Shown here one piece after another: positions 47,688 through 57,071 of a stretch of DNA of 64,000 nt. A program made the translations under genes and the position numbers. Under the pieces are notes generated by a model. The model was not told the DNA's origin, searched no databases, and saw only the letters and a program-made list of their open reading frames with translations. Each line of letters opens with the position of its first letter. Within the stretch, counting starts at the first letter, position 1. The stretch spans positions 167,686 through 231,685 of the forward strand of contig NZ_JAAIIJ010000003.1 in assembly GCF_012932445.1 (NCBI RefSeq), written 5' to 3'. The stretch is from Bifidobacterium panos (GTDB lineage: Bacteria; Actinomycetota; Actinomycetes; Actinomycetales; Bifidobacteriaceae).

Positions 47688-49103
47688 TTACTGTTGCTCC
47701 CCCGGCTTCGGAATGAGCAGGGATGCGCAGAACGCAAGGGCCAGCAACACCACGCCACCGATCATCGCGCCAACGTAGCCGTTGGTTGCGCCACCGGAAG
47801 CACCGAACGCGTTCTGCATGGCGTACAGCACCGCATAGCTCAGACCGGCACCCAGATTGAAAGCGCCGGCGTTCAGGCCGGGCAGATAGCCCGGATTGTC
47901 TTCCGGAGAAAGCACGATGCCCAGACCGTTGAGCATGATATTGGCGGTGCCGGCGTAAGCAACGCCAAGAACCAGAGAGACGACCACAAGAGCCCAGATG
48001 CTCGGAACATGGCACACATAGATGCCAAAGACCACGCCGACCGCGGAAACAACCAAACCAGTGCGCAGAACCGCGCGGTATCCGAACTGGGAAGCAAGCA
48101 CACCCGCAATCGGGCCGAACACCAAACCAACCAGAGCATACGGGGTCAGAGTGGCAAAGGAAACCACGGAAGCGCTCATGCCGGCACCAACCTCGGCATC
48201 CTGCGCAAGAGCCGGCACAATGCCGTTCATAATGGCAAACACGCCGGTCATGGTAAGCAGGGTGGTCAGCAACAGACCCCAAGTGCGACGTTGCTTGAGG
48301 TAATGGGTGGTGACCATCGGGGCCTTCTGGCGCTTCTCGATATTCCAGAAGACGGCGAACAGCACGGCGGCAACAACCAGTTCGACCGCAACGAGAGCCC
48401 AATTGGCGGAAGCGAGTTTCTGAATCTCGGTGATGGCCAGATACGCGGCAAGGAATGCGGCGGCGAGGGAAACCACTCCAGCCCAATCCATCTTCGGGGT
48501 TTCGGACGCAGTGGATTCCTCAGCGTAAACGAACACGAGTACGATGGCCACCACAGCCACGCCGACCATAACCCAGAAGACGGAGCGGAAGCCGAAAGTA
48601 CCGGCAAGCCAACCGCCAAGAATGGCGTCGACTCCGCCGATACCGCCGTTGACGGAAGTCAGGATTGCCATCAGCTTGGCGTATTTCTTGTCTTCGGTAA
48701 CCTTGGCATGCAGCATGATCAGAGTCATCGGCACGATCGGGCCGGCAACACCCTGAATAACGCGGCCAATCATCAGCATCGGCACGTTGACCGCAAGCGC
48801 GGAGACCACGCATCCCACGGCAGTCAGCGAGAGAATGCCCAGCAACACCTTCTTGCGGCCGATCAAATCACCCAAGCGAGGCAGGAACAGGGAGAACACC
48901 GCGCAGGCCGTGAAGAACACGGTCTGGGTGAGGCCGATCTGCGAATCGGTGGTGTTCAGTTCGATGCGCATCGTCGTCAACGCCGGCGAAAGCATCGAAG
49001 CATTCAGCTGGAAAGCGAAAATGGCCGCCGCCAGCGCCGCCATCAACGCGACTATGGACTTACCGCCCGTATCGAGCATCTTATCGTTTTGAGTTTCAGA
49101 CAT
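47688..49103 (-). CDS. MFS transporter, probable nucleoside/nucleobase uptake
   Basis: 471 residues, about 12 to 14 hydrophobic helices. It shows the MFS motif A LGDLIGRKKVLLG and a GRVIQGVAGPIVPMTLIM segment. It lies 54 bases downstream of a nucleoside hydrolase on the same strand and between two purine gene clusters, so nucleoside or base transport is a reasonable guess; sequence alone also fits drug-type MFS proteins. A terminator follows. Confidence 0.8.
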   Translation of the reverse strand: MSETQNDKMLDTGGKSIVALMAALAAAIFAFQLNASMLSPALTTMRIELNTTDSQIGLTQTVFFTACAVFSLFLPRLGDLIGRKKVLLGILSLTAVGCVVSALAVNVPMLMIGRVIQGVAGPIVPMTLIMLHAKVTEDKKYAKLMAILTSVNGGIGGVDAILGGWLAGTFGFRSVFWVMVGVAVVAIVLVFVYAEESTASETPKMDWAGVVSLAAAFLAAYLAITEIQKLASANWALVAVELVVAAVLFAVFWNIEKRQKAPMVTTHYLKQRRTWGLLLTTLLTMTGVFAIMNGIVPALAQDAEVGAGMSASVVSFATLTPYALVGLVFGPIAGVLASQFGYRAVLRTGLVVSAVGVVFGIYVCHVPSIWALVVVSLVLGVAYAGTANIMLNGLGIVLSPEDNPGYLPGLNAGAFNLGAGLSYAVLYAMQNAFGASGGATNGYVGAMIGGVVLLALAFCASLLIPKPGEQQ

Positions 49104-49157
49104 CTCTATCGTTCCTTAACTTATTTTCCCTTAAGTTATTCTTCAGAATTCTCTGCT

Positions 49158-50099
49158 TCATCCAATGGTCTTGATGGCTTCGGTGACCAAATCCCAGAAC
49201 TTGTCGAAATCAAGCTTGGTGGCCACCTGCGTATGACAATCCTGCGCGCTTGGTTCCGGACCGCGCAGGTCAGCCACGGTCATGCCAAGAGTCAAATCGC
49301 CCTTGATTTCAACGTCGACGGGGCAACGGCGGGTCTGCACGACTTCCGGATCGATGAGATATGCCACAGTGCAAGGATCATGAACCGGCGGATCGATGAA
49401 GTCCTGGTTGTCCTGGTAGGTTTTGCGGAAAAAGTCCATCAGTCCGGAAACGAACATGCCCAGATCGGTGCCGACGCTTTCGATGCGTTGTTGCACGGCG
49501 GGAGTGCACAGTGCCTGATGGGTCAGGTCGAGCCCGACCATGGTGACCGGCCACTGTTCATTGAATACGATGTGCGCCGCTTCGGGATCAACCTTGATGT
49601 TGAATTCCGCCACCGCGCTCCAGTTGCCGACGTGGTATCCGCCGCCCATGAGCACGACTTCCTTGACGCGTTCGACGATGCGCGGTTCAAGACGCACGGC
49701 CATGGCGATGTTGGTCAGCGGCCCGGTCGGCACAAGGGTGATGGTTCCCGGCTCGTTGTTCATGATGGTTTCGATGATCCAGTTGACGGCATGGCCCTCA
49801 TCCAGCGGACGGGTCGGCTCCGGCAACTCCACGCCGTCGAGCCCGCTTTCACCGTGGATGGATGCGGCGACTTCCTGCTCGCGAACGATCGGACGATCGC
49901 ATCCGGCGTGCACCGGAATGTCGGTTGCATGGGCCTTTTCCAGCACGGCACGCGCATTGTACGTAACCTTGTCGAGGCTCTGATTGCCGCCGACGGTGGT
50001 CACGCCGACCAAATCGATGTTCGGATTGCCGACAGCCAGCAGAATTGCAACAGCGTCGTCATGCCCTGGATCGCAATCCAAAATAATCTTCTTTGCCAT
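49158..50099 (-). CDS. Nucleoside hydrolase (inosine-uridine type)
   Basis: Splits ribonucleosides into ribose and base for salvage. 313 residues from MAKKIILDCDPGHDDAVAIL (the DxDxxxDD calcium-site signature), with VGVTTVGGNQSLDKVTYNA, LVPTGPLTNIAMA, VLMGGGYHVGN, AEFNIKVDPEAA, and FIDPPVHDPCTVAYLI (His-Asp). The start at 50099 follows GGAAGAACC; the frame upstream to 50126 lacks support. Probable operon with the MFS gene. Base preference not determinable. Confidence 0.94.
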   Translation of the reverse strand: MAKKIILDCDPGHDDAVAILLAVGNPNIDLVGVTTVGGNQSLDKVTYNARAVLEKAHATDIPVHAGCDRPIVREQEVAASIHGESGLDGVELPEPTRPLDEGHAVNWIIETIMNNEPGTITLVPTGPLTNIAMAVRLEPRIVERVKEVVLMGGGYHVGNWSAVAEFNIKVDPEAAHIVFNEQWPVTMVGLDLTHQALCTPAVQQRIESVGTDLGMFVSGLMDFFRKTYQDNQDFIDPPVHDPCTVAYLIDPEVVQTRRCPVDVEIKGDLTLGMTVADLRGPEPSAQDCHTQVATKLDFDKFWDLVTEAIKTIG

Positions 50100-50235
50100 G
50101 GTTCTTCCTTCCCTGATGGTCAACATTTCATCGTGTCAACGAATCCCGACAGCAGCTCCCGCACCGTTGCGAAATCAATGGCTCGGTGGGTTTCAGTGTA
50201 CCCCCACTCAGGGCTGGCTTGTTGCCGACATGCGC

Positions 50236-50504
50236 CCGGACCCAACCAAATGATGCGTGTGTCAGCAAGGCGCACCGAGGGAAGGCATACAACAGTACGT
50301 CACATCACCGCCCCCACACGGCCCAACCCAACAACGCGTGCGGCACCCGCACCGCAGAAGACGAAGGCGTACAAAAGTACGTCACCACACCAACACCCCG
50401 GACCCAACCAAATGATGCGTGTGTCAGCAAGGCGCACCGAGGGAAGGCGTACAAAGGTACGTCGACCGAGGAGCAACGCCGCTGACACTCCATCATTTGG
50501 TTGG
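50236..50504. repeat. GTGTCAGC repeat cluster with a 105-bp hairpin
   Basis: Two nearly identical units start at 50236 and 50398 (CCCGGACCCAACCAAATGAT, then GCGTGTGTCAGCAAGGCGCA, then TACAA and GTACGTC). A diverged unit lies between them (about 50325-50397). The last unit continues into an inverted copy ending at 50504 (GTGTCAGC against GCTGACAC; CCAACCAAATGATG against CATCATTTGGTTGG), so the arm covers the stop codon of the LTA-synthase-like gene. The remaining gap from 50100 to 50235 holds no gene. Confidence 0.85.
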
Positions 50505-52544
50505 GAGGTTCATGAAGGAGGTGGATTTGAGATAATTCTTGCCCGTCGTAATGTCGTATTGAATGAGTTTGTAATCGGCGAGAAGCTGCTTGGTTTCGGA
50601 GTCGAAGTCGCTGGCGGAGAGGGGGTTGCCGGAGGAATCGAGGTAGACGGACTGGCCTTCGGGGATGCGATCCCAGCCTTGGATCTTGTTGACGACGGGC
50701 GGCTCCATGGCGGCGATCTTCTGATGCATGAGGGTGAGGAAAGCCAGATAGGGGGACACCTTGGCGTTCATGTGTTCGGCCGTCTGGGCGACGAAGAAGT
50801 TGGGGGAGGAATAGTCGGCGGAATCGATCTTCTTGCCTTGGCAGGACGACGCCTTGTTCGACCAGATGAAGTAATCGGTCAGGTGCAGGGCGAGCGAGTT
50901 GTTCAGATCCTGGCTGGCCGAGGTGTAGATACCGGGCAGATGGTCGCCATAGAATACGACGGTGATGGGCTTGTCGACTTCATCGAGCTGCTCGAGGAAG
51001 TCGGCGGTGGCTTGATCCGTATATGAGACACCCTTCTGATACGTTTCGATCGATTCCCGCTCACTGTTGCTCAGCGATTGGTTTGTAGTGGATTCGACGG
51101 TGAAGTCATTGCCCTCATACCAGTTGTGGTAGGGCATGTGGTTTTGCATGGTGATGAGCTGTATGAACTGGTTGTCGTTGGTGTAACGAACCTGTTCCAG
51201 CGTGCTCTTGTAGGCCGCCTCGTCGGAAACGTAGGGGCTGGTGCCGAGCTTGTCCTGATGCGAGATCACGTCGGAGCCCGTCAGTGTATAGAAGTGCGAG
51301 AAGCCGAACTTCTTGTAGTTGGTGGCACGCGAATACATCGACGATTCGTATGGGTGCAAGCCGATGGAGTTCTCGGCATCACCCCACATGCGGTTGATGG
51401 TGGGCGCCCAATGCTGGCCGGGAACGAGCTGCTGGTAGGGGCTGGTCAGCGAAGAATCGAAGTTCGCCATCGAGAGCCCCGTCAGACCCATGTATTCGAG
51501 ATTTGCGGTGCCGCCGCCATATCCGGACGACAGCATCAGCCCCGAAGTGGTGTTCTCTTTGATGGAGCGGATGTTCGGCATCGAATCCTTGTTGGTCTTC
51601 AGCCCCGGCACACGGCTGGGATCGGAGAAGGATTCGGACAGCACATAAATCACCGTCGAATCGTTCAGATTCGCGTCACGCTCCGTATTGATGGACTCCG
51701 CGGCTTGTTCGTAGCGCTCGGCAATCTCTTTCATCGTCTCTTCGGAATAGTTGTCCGGCTTTTCCATCACTTTCGGATTGAGTTGACGTATGAAGGAGAC
51801 GAGCGGGCCGTTGCGTTGCGCATCATAGACGGAATCCCACATTGAAGGCGTGTCGCCCATCGCGCTGGAGAATTTGTTGGCCCAGGAATCCACGGTGCCC
51901 GCCTGAGCCGCATACAGCGCAAGGAACAATCCCGGCACCAACACCAGCAGCAGGCGCGTGACGGCGCTCAACAAGTGGCTCTGCTGATCTGTACCGCGCA
52001 GCATGAGACCATGACGCCCATCAATGCGATTGAGGAACACGCACAGCGCAACAAACAGCATGAATATCACAAAGACCCAAAGAATGATCCATTGCGCGCC
52101 CGCGGGCATGAAGCTCATCAAGTTGCCCGCGTCGGTTTTCAGGAACGTCAGGTCGGCGGGGAGCACGGCCTCATAGCGAATCGAAACCTTGAATCGCTCG
52201 ACGACGGCGGCGATTAAGGTCAACGCCAGATAAATCGGCGTGGCGACCCAGAAGCGATTGGAGATCATCAGCACAACCAGATACACAATGCCGCACAGCA
52301 GCAGATTCAACACCGCCACAAAGTTCAAATCCGTCCACATTTTCGAGACGAAGCCCCAGCCGACTGCGGGGCTGGAAAGTTCCACGCGCGACGAAAGCGT
52401 GACACCCCATTCGAGCGCGGCCACGCCAATCGCGTCAAAGAGGACGAACAGCACCCCATACAGCCATCCTGGGAAAGGTTTGCGCGCTTTGGCGGCCTTC
52501 GTTTCTTCAATTTGTGTATTCATCTGCCTGTCTTCAGTAGTCAT
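50493..52544 (-). CDS. LTA-synthase-like sulfatase-fold phosphoglycerol transferase
   Basis: Membrane enzyme of the LtaS/MdoB group that transfers phosphoglycerol to cell-envelope polymers. 683 residues: five predicted N-terminal helices (first at about 28-48, last near 230), then an extracellular alkaline-phosphatase-fold domain with VIYVLSESFSDPSRVPGL (metal-site Glu), SSGYGGGTANLEYMGLTGLS (candidate catalytic Thr), and VVFYGDHLPGIYTS (metal-site Asp-His). The precise polymer is unknown. The stop lies inside a repeat hairpin. MNTQIEE at 52523 is an alternative start. Confidence 0.88.
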   Translation of the reverse strand: MTTEDRQMNTQIEETKAAKARKPFPGWLYGVLFVLFDAIGVAALEWGVTLSSRVELSSPAVGWGFVSKMWTDLNFVAVLNLLLCGIVYLVVLMISNRFWVATPIYLALTLIAAVVERFKVSIRYEAVLPADLTFLKTDAGNLMSFMPAGAQWIILWVFVIFMLFVALCVFLNRIDGRHGLMLRGTDQQSHLLSAVTRLLLVLVPGLFLALYAAQAGTVDSWANKFSSAMGDTPSMWDSVYDAQRNGPLVSFIRQLNPKVMEKPDNYSEETMKEIAERYEQAAESINTERDANLNDSTVIYVLSESFSDPSRVPGLKTNKDSMPNIRSIKENTTSGLMLSSGYGGGTANLEYMGLTGLSMANFDSSLTSPYQQLVPGQHWAPTINRMWGDAENSIGLHPYESSMYSRATNYKKFGFSHFYTLTGSDVISHQDKLGTSPYVSDEAAYKSTLEQVRYTNDNQFIQLITMQNHMPYHNWYEGNDFTVESTTNQSLSNSERESIETYQKGVSYTDQATADFLEQLDEVDKPITVVFYGDHLPGIYTSASQDLNNSLALHLTDYFIWSNKASSCQGKKIDSADYSSPNFFVAQTAEHMNAKVSPYLAFLTLMHQKIAAMEPPVVNKIQGWDRIPEGQSVYLDSSGNPLSASDFDSETKQLLADYKLIQYDITTGKNYLKSTSFMNLPTK

Positions 52545-52590
52545 GGTCGTCTATTGTCGGTATGTTGCCTTGGAAAATCCTTAAGTCCAC

Positions 52591-52620
52591 GTGTAGTTGC
52601 GTGTAGTTGCGTGTAGTTCC
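52591..52620. repeat. 10-bp tandem repeat (GTGTAGTTGC, three copies)
   Basis: Three head-to-tail copies, the last ending TCC. They lie upstream of the LTA-synthase-like gene, about 50-75 bases from its start, where they may affect promoter spacing. Confidence 0.8.
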
Positions 52621-52681
52621 CGTCACCCCATTCCCATCACTGTAGTGCATGCGCAGGAACGTCAGACCATCTTACTTAACA

Positions 52682-53092
52682 TTACTGCCGCTCATGGGTT
52701 TTTGGTTTTCGGCAATCGGGGCACAGGCCGAACACTTCGATAGTGTGGCTGGCAATGGCGAAGCCGTATTTGCTTGCCAGACCGCGCAACCAGCTTTCAC
52801 CGGGCGATTCGATCTCCACAGTACGTCCACACTCAGTGCACACCATGTGATGATGGTGCACGTCGTCGCCGCACAGGCGGAACAGTTGTTGACCGTCGAG
52901 GCGGATGGTGTCGACCGCGCCGGCCTCGGCCAAGGCATTGAGCTGGCGGTAGACGGTGGCCAAGCCGATTCTTGAGCCCAAGTCCTTCAGCTGTCGGTGC
53001 AGTTCCTGCGCCGAGATGAAGTCGTCGCAGGCGGCGAGCTGGGCGCGAATCGCGTTTTTCTGTTTGGTCTGACGTTCGATATGTTCGCTCAT
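52682..53092 (-). CDS. Fur-family metalloregulator (Fur/Zur type)
   Basis: 136 residues. Winged helix FISAQELHRQLKDLGSRIGLATVYRQLNALAEAGAVDTI, then the metal-binding region GDDVHHHHMVCTECGRTVEIE and a C-terminal FGLCPDCRKP with the two structural CxxC zinc pairs. The start at 53092 is family-like; the frame further upstream overlaps purK in another frame. It lies 11 bases after purK, at the end of the purE-purK run. It cannot be told from sequence whether iron or zinc is sensed. Confidence 0.9.
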   Translation of the reverse strand: MSEHIERQTKQKNAIRAQLAACDDFISAQELHRQLKDLGSRIGLATVYRQLNALAEAGAVDTIRLDGQQLFRLCGDDVHHHHMVCTECGRTVEIESPGESWLRGLASKYGFAIASHTIEVFGLCPDCRKPKTHERQ

Positions 53093-53103
53093 ATAGGCGC
53101 TCC

Positions 53104-54285
53104 TCACGCCTTCGCGTCCGTTTGATCCATGCGCAGGTCGTCCCAGCAGCCGGTGGCTTCCAACTGCTCGACCGTTCGCGCGGGATTGTCGGTGAGCACG
53201 GTGACGTGCCCCATTTTGCGGTCGTGACGCGCTTCGGCCTTGCCGTAATCGTGCACGTTCCATTCGGGGTGTTCGCCGATCAGCGCCTGCACGGGCGCGA
53301 CATGCTGGCCCAGCACATTGACCATGACGGCCGGCTCAAGCAGTTTTGGCTTGGGGCACGGCCAGCCGGCGATGCCGCGGATATGCGCGTCGAACTGGTC
53401 GATTGAACACGCTTCGATGGTGTAATGGCCCGAGTTGTGCGGGCGCGGGGCGAGTTCGTTGACGATGACGCGGTCGTCTTTGGTGACGAATAGTTCGATG
53501 GCGAGGGTGCCTGCCAGCTCGAACCCCTGCGCCAGCCGGACGGCCAGCTCGTGCGCCTGCTTGGCAACCTGCTCGCTGACCTTAGCCGGGGCGATGGTCA
53601 TGTGCAGAATGTTATTGCGATGCTCATTGCGCACGATTGGGAAGGTGACGTAATCCTTGCCATTGCCGGACACCAGAATCGAAGCCTCAAACGCGAAATC
53701 GACGAATCCTTCGAGGATGGAGGGTGGCATTCCCCCGCGTTCGCGCACCTGCTGCAAGTCGCCTTCGTCGCGCAACACCGTCTGCCCGTGGCCGTCGTAG
53801 CCGCCGGAAACGGTTTTGAGCACAGCCGGGTAATGGATCTCATTCAGCGCGGCTTCAAGCTCATCGACGCTGTTGACGGCTTTCCATGGCGCGGTGTCAG
53901 TGCCATGTTCGTTGATGAATTGCTTCTCGCGCACACGATGCTGGGTGACGCGCAACAGGTCGGTGCCTTGGGGCACGGCGACAAGGCCACGCACTTCATC
54001 GATGGCGTCGGCGTCCACGTTCTCGAACTCATAGGTGAGCACGTCGCAGCGCTCGGCCAGTTCGCGGATAGCGGATTTGTCCGCGTATTCGGCGGTGATC
54101 TGGAAGTCGGCAACCTGCGCGGTCGGGCAGTTTTCCGTAGGATCGAGCACGCCGATTTTGAAGCCCATGTATCGCGCGGACAGCGCCATCATGCGGCCGA
54201 GCTGGCCGCCGCCGATGATGCCGATGGTGCCGCCGGGCATCAGCATCGACTGCGCGCCGTTGGTTTCCTCAGACAAGCTGGGCAT
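53104..54285 (-). CDS. purK: N5-CAIR synthetase PurK
   Basis: Step 6a of IMP synthesis: ATP-grasp carboxylation of AIR. 393 residues with GTIGIIGGGQLGRMMALSAR near residue 20, YPAVLKTVSGGYDGHGQ (ATP loop) and VNELAPRPHNSGHYTIEACS. The start overlaps purE by 17 bases. Residues 1-16 are non-conserved, so MLMPGG may be the true start. Confidence 0.96.
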   Translation of the reverse strand: MPSLSEETNGAQSMLMPGGTIGIIGGGQLGRMMALSARYMGFKIGVLDPTENCPTAQVADFQITAEYADKSAIRELAERCDVLTYEFENVDADAIDEVRGLVAVPQGTDLLRVTQHRVREKQFINEHGTDTAPWKAVNSVDELEAALNEIHYPAVLKTVSGGYDGHGQTVLRDEGDLQQVRERGGMPPSILEGFVDFAFEASILVSGNGKDYVTFPIVRNEHRNNILHMTIAPAKVSEQVAKQAHELAVRLAQGFELAGTLAIELFVTKDDRVIVNELAPRPHNSGHYTIEACSIDQFDAHIRGIAGWPCPKPKLLEPAVMVNVLGQHVAPVQALIGEHPEWNVHDYGKAEARHDRKMGHVTVLTDNPARTVEQLEATGCWDDLRMDQTDAKA

Positions 54286-54772
54286 TGGACTGAGCCACCT
54301 TTTCCTTCAATGATTCGCGATATTCCTGCAACGCCTTAGCGAGACGCTCGTCGCTGACCGACAGGATGGAGACGGCCAGCAACCCGGCGTTCGTGGCACC
54401 GGAGTTGCCCACAGCGGTGGTGGCCACCGGAATGCCGCCGGGCATCTGCACGATGGACAGCAGCGAATCCCAGCCCGACAGGGCGTGCGAGCGCACCGGC
54501 ACGCCAATGACGGGCAGTGTGGTCTGCGCGGCGATCATGCCGGGCAGGTGAGCTGCTCCCCCGGCACCGGCGATGATGATCTTGAAACCGTTGCCGCGAG
54601 CCTCGTGAGCAAACTCGCCCATCAGTTCGGGGGTGCGGTGAGCCGAGATGACCTGCTTGTGATAGGGCACATCAAATTGGTCCAGCATCTCGCAGGCATG
54701 TTGCATCGTTTCCCAATCGCTGGCGGAACCCATTACCACGGCGACTTCGGGCTTGCGTTCGCTCATTATCAT
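54269..54772 (-). CDS. purE: N5-CAIR mutase PurE
   Basis: Step 6b of IMP synthesis: moves the carboxyl group of N5-CAIR to give CAIR. 167 residues with [17 protein letters not shown] (phosphate loop), [11 protein letters not shown] (active-site His), [19 protein letters not shown] and [16 protein letters not shown]. Class I PurE by its partner PurK. First gene of the minus-strand purE-purK-fur unit. Confidence 0.97.
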   Translation of the reverse strand: MIMSERKPEVAVVMGSASDWETMQHACEMLDQFDVPYHKQVISAHRTPELMGEFAHEARGNGFKIIIAGAGGAAHLPGMIAAQTTLPVIGVPVRSHALSGWDSLLSIVQMPGGIPVATTAVGNSGATNAGLLAVSILSVSDERLAKALQEYRESLKEKVAQSNAQLV

Positions 54773-54885
54773 CTGCCTTCCTTATTGAGAATACGGATTC
54801 ACTCTACCCTTGCCGCACGTCATCCGCCGATTCACAGGTGTCGCAGCATAGCCTCATTGCATTCGCCCCACTTGGGAAAACCACT

Positions 54886-55024
54886 TAAGCGTACGAAATT
54901 TCACAAGAAAACGGTCGTTTTGAGAAGAACGTACACTGACGGCTGCTTAGCGCACGAAATTTCCAAAACCGGCCGATTTATATGAAAATTCGTACATTGG
55001 CGGCTGCTCAGCGCACGAAATTTC
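54886..55024. repeat. 61-bp tandem repeat upstream of the DXS-like gene
   Basis: The core AGCGYACGAAATTTC recurs at 54888-54902, 54949-54963 and 55010-55024, exactly 61 bases apart. A second conserved block, CGTACAYTGRCGGCTGCT, ends each full unit. GTACGAAATTTC and GAAAATTCGTAC within the units are near-complementary. The 391-bp gap (54773-55163) otherwise shows no gene. Confidence 0.85.
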
Positions 55025-55163
55025 ATACAGACTTCAGCTTGGCTGGGAGCACGGCGTATTGGGAGATGTTGGGAGTATTCGGCGGATGGTGGGTATCGGA
55101 TGGCCGCGGCCTTGTAGGATAGCCCCCTTGGAAACGGATATATGCGAACGCTAAGGAGAGGGC

Positions 55164-57065
55164 ATGGGCGACGGGCTGCTATCCACCATCACGGATCCGG
55201 ACGACGTGAAGGCACTGCCCGCCGAGCAACTGCCCGAACTGTGCGCAGAGATTCGCGCCACGTTGCTTGATTACGGCCATCGCCACGGAGGGCACATCGG
55301 CTCCAATCTGGGATTGGTGGAGGCCACCGTCGCGTTGCATCGCGTGTTCGATTCCCCGCGTGACCGCATCGTGTTCGATGTGTCGCACCAAAGTTATGTG
55401 CATAAGATGCTCACCGGCCGCGTGACCTCGTATCTTGACGAGACCCAAGCCGATGAGACGACCGGCTTCACCAATCCCGACGAAAGTGAGCATGATCAGT
55501 TCGTACTCGGCCACACCGGCACGTCGGTCTCGCTGGCGTGCGGTTTGGCGAAGGCGCGCGATGCCGCGGAGGCTGCGGGCAATGTGGTGGCGGTGATCGG
55601 TGATGGTTCCTTGAGTTCCGGCGTGGCGTTCGAGGGGTTGAACAACGTGGCCGAACAGGGCGGCAATCTCATCGTCGTGTTCAACGACAACGAAATGTCG
55701 ATTGCCGGCGATTTTGGCGGCATGTACGGGCCGCTCGCACGTTTGCGCGAATCGGGTGGCACAGCGCAGCCCAATATCTTCAATGCGTTCGGTTTGGATT
55801 ACCGCTATGTCGAACATGGCAACGATGTGAACGCACTGACGGCGGCGTTCGAAGATGTCAAGGACATCAATCATCCAGTGGTGGTGCATATCCATACCAC
55901 CAAAGGGCTTGGTCTGCCGAATTGCGACGCGGCGAAAACCGGCACGACCGCCGACCCATGCGACCTGTCGGACAGCCATCCGCACGCCGGGCGCTGCGAG
56001 GCATCGCATTGGCAAACACCCGATTCGGCGCTGAACAACCCCGACGACCCGCGCAAATACTACGGCAAACTCGCCATGGCCGCGTTGGAACAACGCTTCA
56101 CAGACGAGCCGGGGCTGGTCGTCATCTCCCCCGCCACGCCCGGGTCGAACGGCATCACACGCGAGTTCCGCGACCGCGCGGGCGCACATTATGTGGACAC
56201 CGGCATCACCGAATCGCACGCCGTGGCTTACGCGGCGGGCATCGCGCGCGCCGGTGGCACGCCCGTCGTGGCCACCACGGCCTCGTTCTTCCAACGCGCC
56301 TACGACCAGCTGTTCCAGGAAATGGCCTTGAATGCGCAACCGGTGACGCTGTTGTCGTTCCTCGGTGGACTGTCAGGCTCGGACAACACGCATTCAGGCG
56401 CTTATGACATCGCCATGTTCGGCAACATTCCCGGCATCACCTGCCTCGCCCCAACCAGTGGGCGCGAGCTTCTGGGCATGCTCGCGTGGTCCACCGATCC
56501 AGCGCGACGCGATTCGACGCGCCCTGGCCCTGTGGTGATTCGCATGCCCGGCGACCCGATTCTCGCGGCGGAACGCGAAACCGGAACCGCGCTGTCCGCT
56601 GAGCATCTTCCGCTTCCCAAGCCTTCCGTGAACTGGACGCAATATGACATCACCCGCATCGGTTCCAAAGCCGCAATTCTCGGCCTTGGCAACACCTATC
56701 CGCTGGCCGAGCAGGTGGCGCAAAGCCTGCCGTTCGACGCAACCGTCATCAACCCGCGCCAGTTCAGCTCGCTGGACATCAGCACGTTGGAAGCGTTGCG
56801 CACCGACCATCAACTGATCGTCACACTGGAGGACGGCCAGCTCGAAGGCGGCTGGGGCGAGAAAATCGCCACCTATTACGCCAACCACCTCGACACCCAA
56901 GGCCGCACCCCGCAAACCCTCGCTTTCGGCGCCGCCAAGGAGTTCACCGATCGCGTCCCCCTGCACGATCTGAACCGCCGTTACAGCCTCACCCCAGAGG
57001 CCATCACCACCGCCATCCGCAACCGACTGAAATATATGGAACATGCTCGCTCGAAACGACAGTAA
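55164..57065 (+). CDS. DXS-family thiamine-diphosphate enzyme (1-deoxyxylulose-5-phosphate synthase-like)
   Basis: 633 residues, normal for DXS. N-terminal HRHGGHIGSNLGLVEATVALH and VSHQSYVHKMLTGR, ThDP motif GDGSLSSGVAFEGLNN...FNDNEMSI, pyrimidine domain with YVDTGITESHAVAYAAGIAR and TTASFFQRAYDQLFQEMAL, C-terminal EDGQLEGGWGEKI. DXS condenses pyruvate and glyceraldehyde 3-phosphate in the MEP pathway. The match to classical DXS is partial (for example SHQSY for GHQAY), so it may be a paralog with another transketolase-type role. Start follows AAGGAGAG. Upstream is a 61-bp repeat, downstream a hairpin repeat. Confidence 0.85.
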   Translation: MGDGLLSTITDPDDVKALPAEQLPELCAEIRATLLDYGHRHGGHIGSNLGLVEATVALHRVFDSPRDRIVFDVSHQSYVHKMLTGRVTSYLDETQADETTGFTNPDESEHDQFVLGHTGTSVSLACGLAKARDAAEAAGNVVAVIGDGSLSSGVAFEGLNNVAEQGGNLIVVFNDNEMSIAGDFGGMYGPLARLRESGGTAQPNIFNAFGLDYRYVEHGNDVNALTAAFEDVKDINHPVVVHIHTTKGLGLPNCDAAKTGTTADPCDLSDSHPHAGRCEASHWQTPDSALNNPDDPRKYYGKLAMAALEQRFTDEPGLVVISPATPGSNGITREFRDRAGAHYVDTGITESHAVAYAAGIARAGGTPVVATTASFFQRAYDQLFQEMALNAQPVTLLSFLGGLSGSDNTHSGAYDIAMFGNIPGITCLAPTSGRELLGMLAWSTDPARRDSTRPGPVVIRMPGDPILAAERETGTALSAEHLPLPKPSVNWTQYDITRIGSKAAILGLGNTYPLAEQVAQSLPFDATVINPRQFSSLDISTLEALRTDHQLIVTLEDGQLEGGWGEKIATYYANHLDTQGRTPQTLAFGAAKEFTDRVPLHDLNRRYSLTPEAITTAIRNRLKYMEHARSKRQ

Positions 57066-57071
57066 CCAGGA

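Noticed and set aside
47661..51026. 1121-codon plus-strand open frame
   Set aside because: It lies antisense to the MFS transporter, nucleoside hydrolase and LTA-synthase-like genes and crosses repeats; its His/Arg/Gly-rich sequence is typical of antisense frames in GC-rich DNA.
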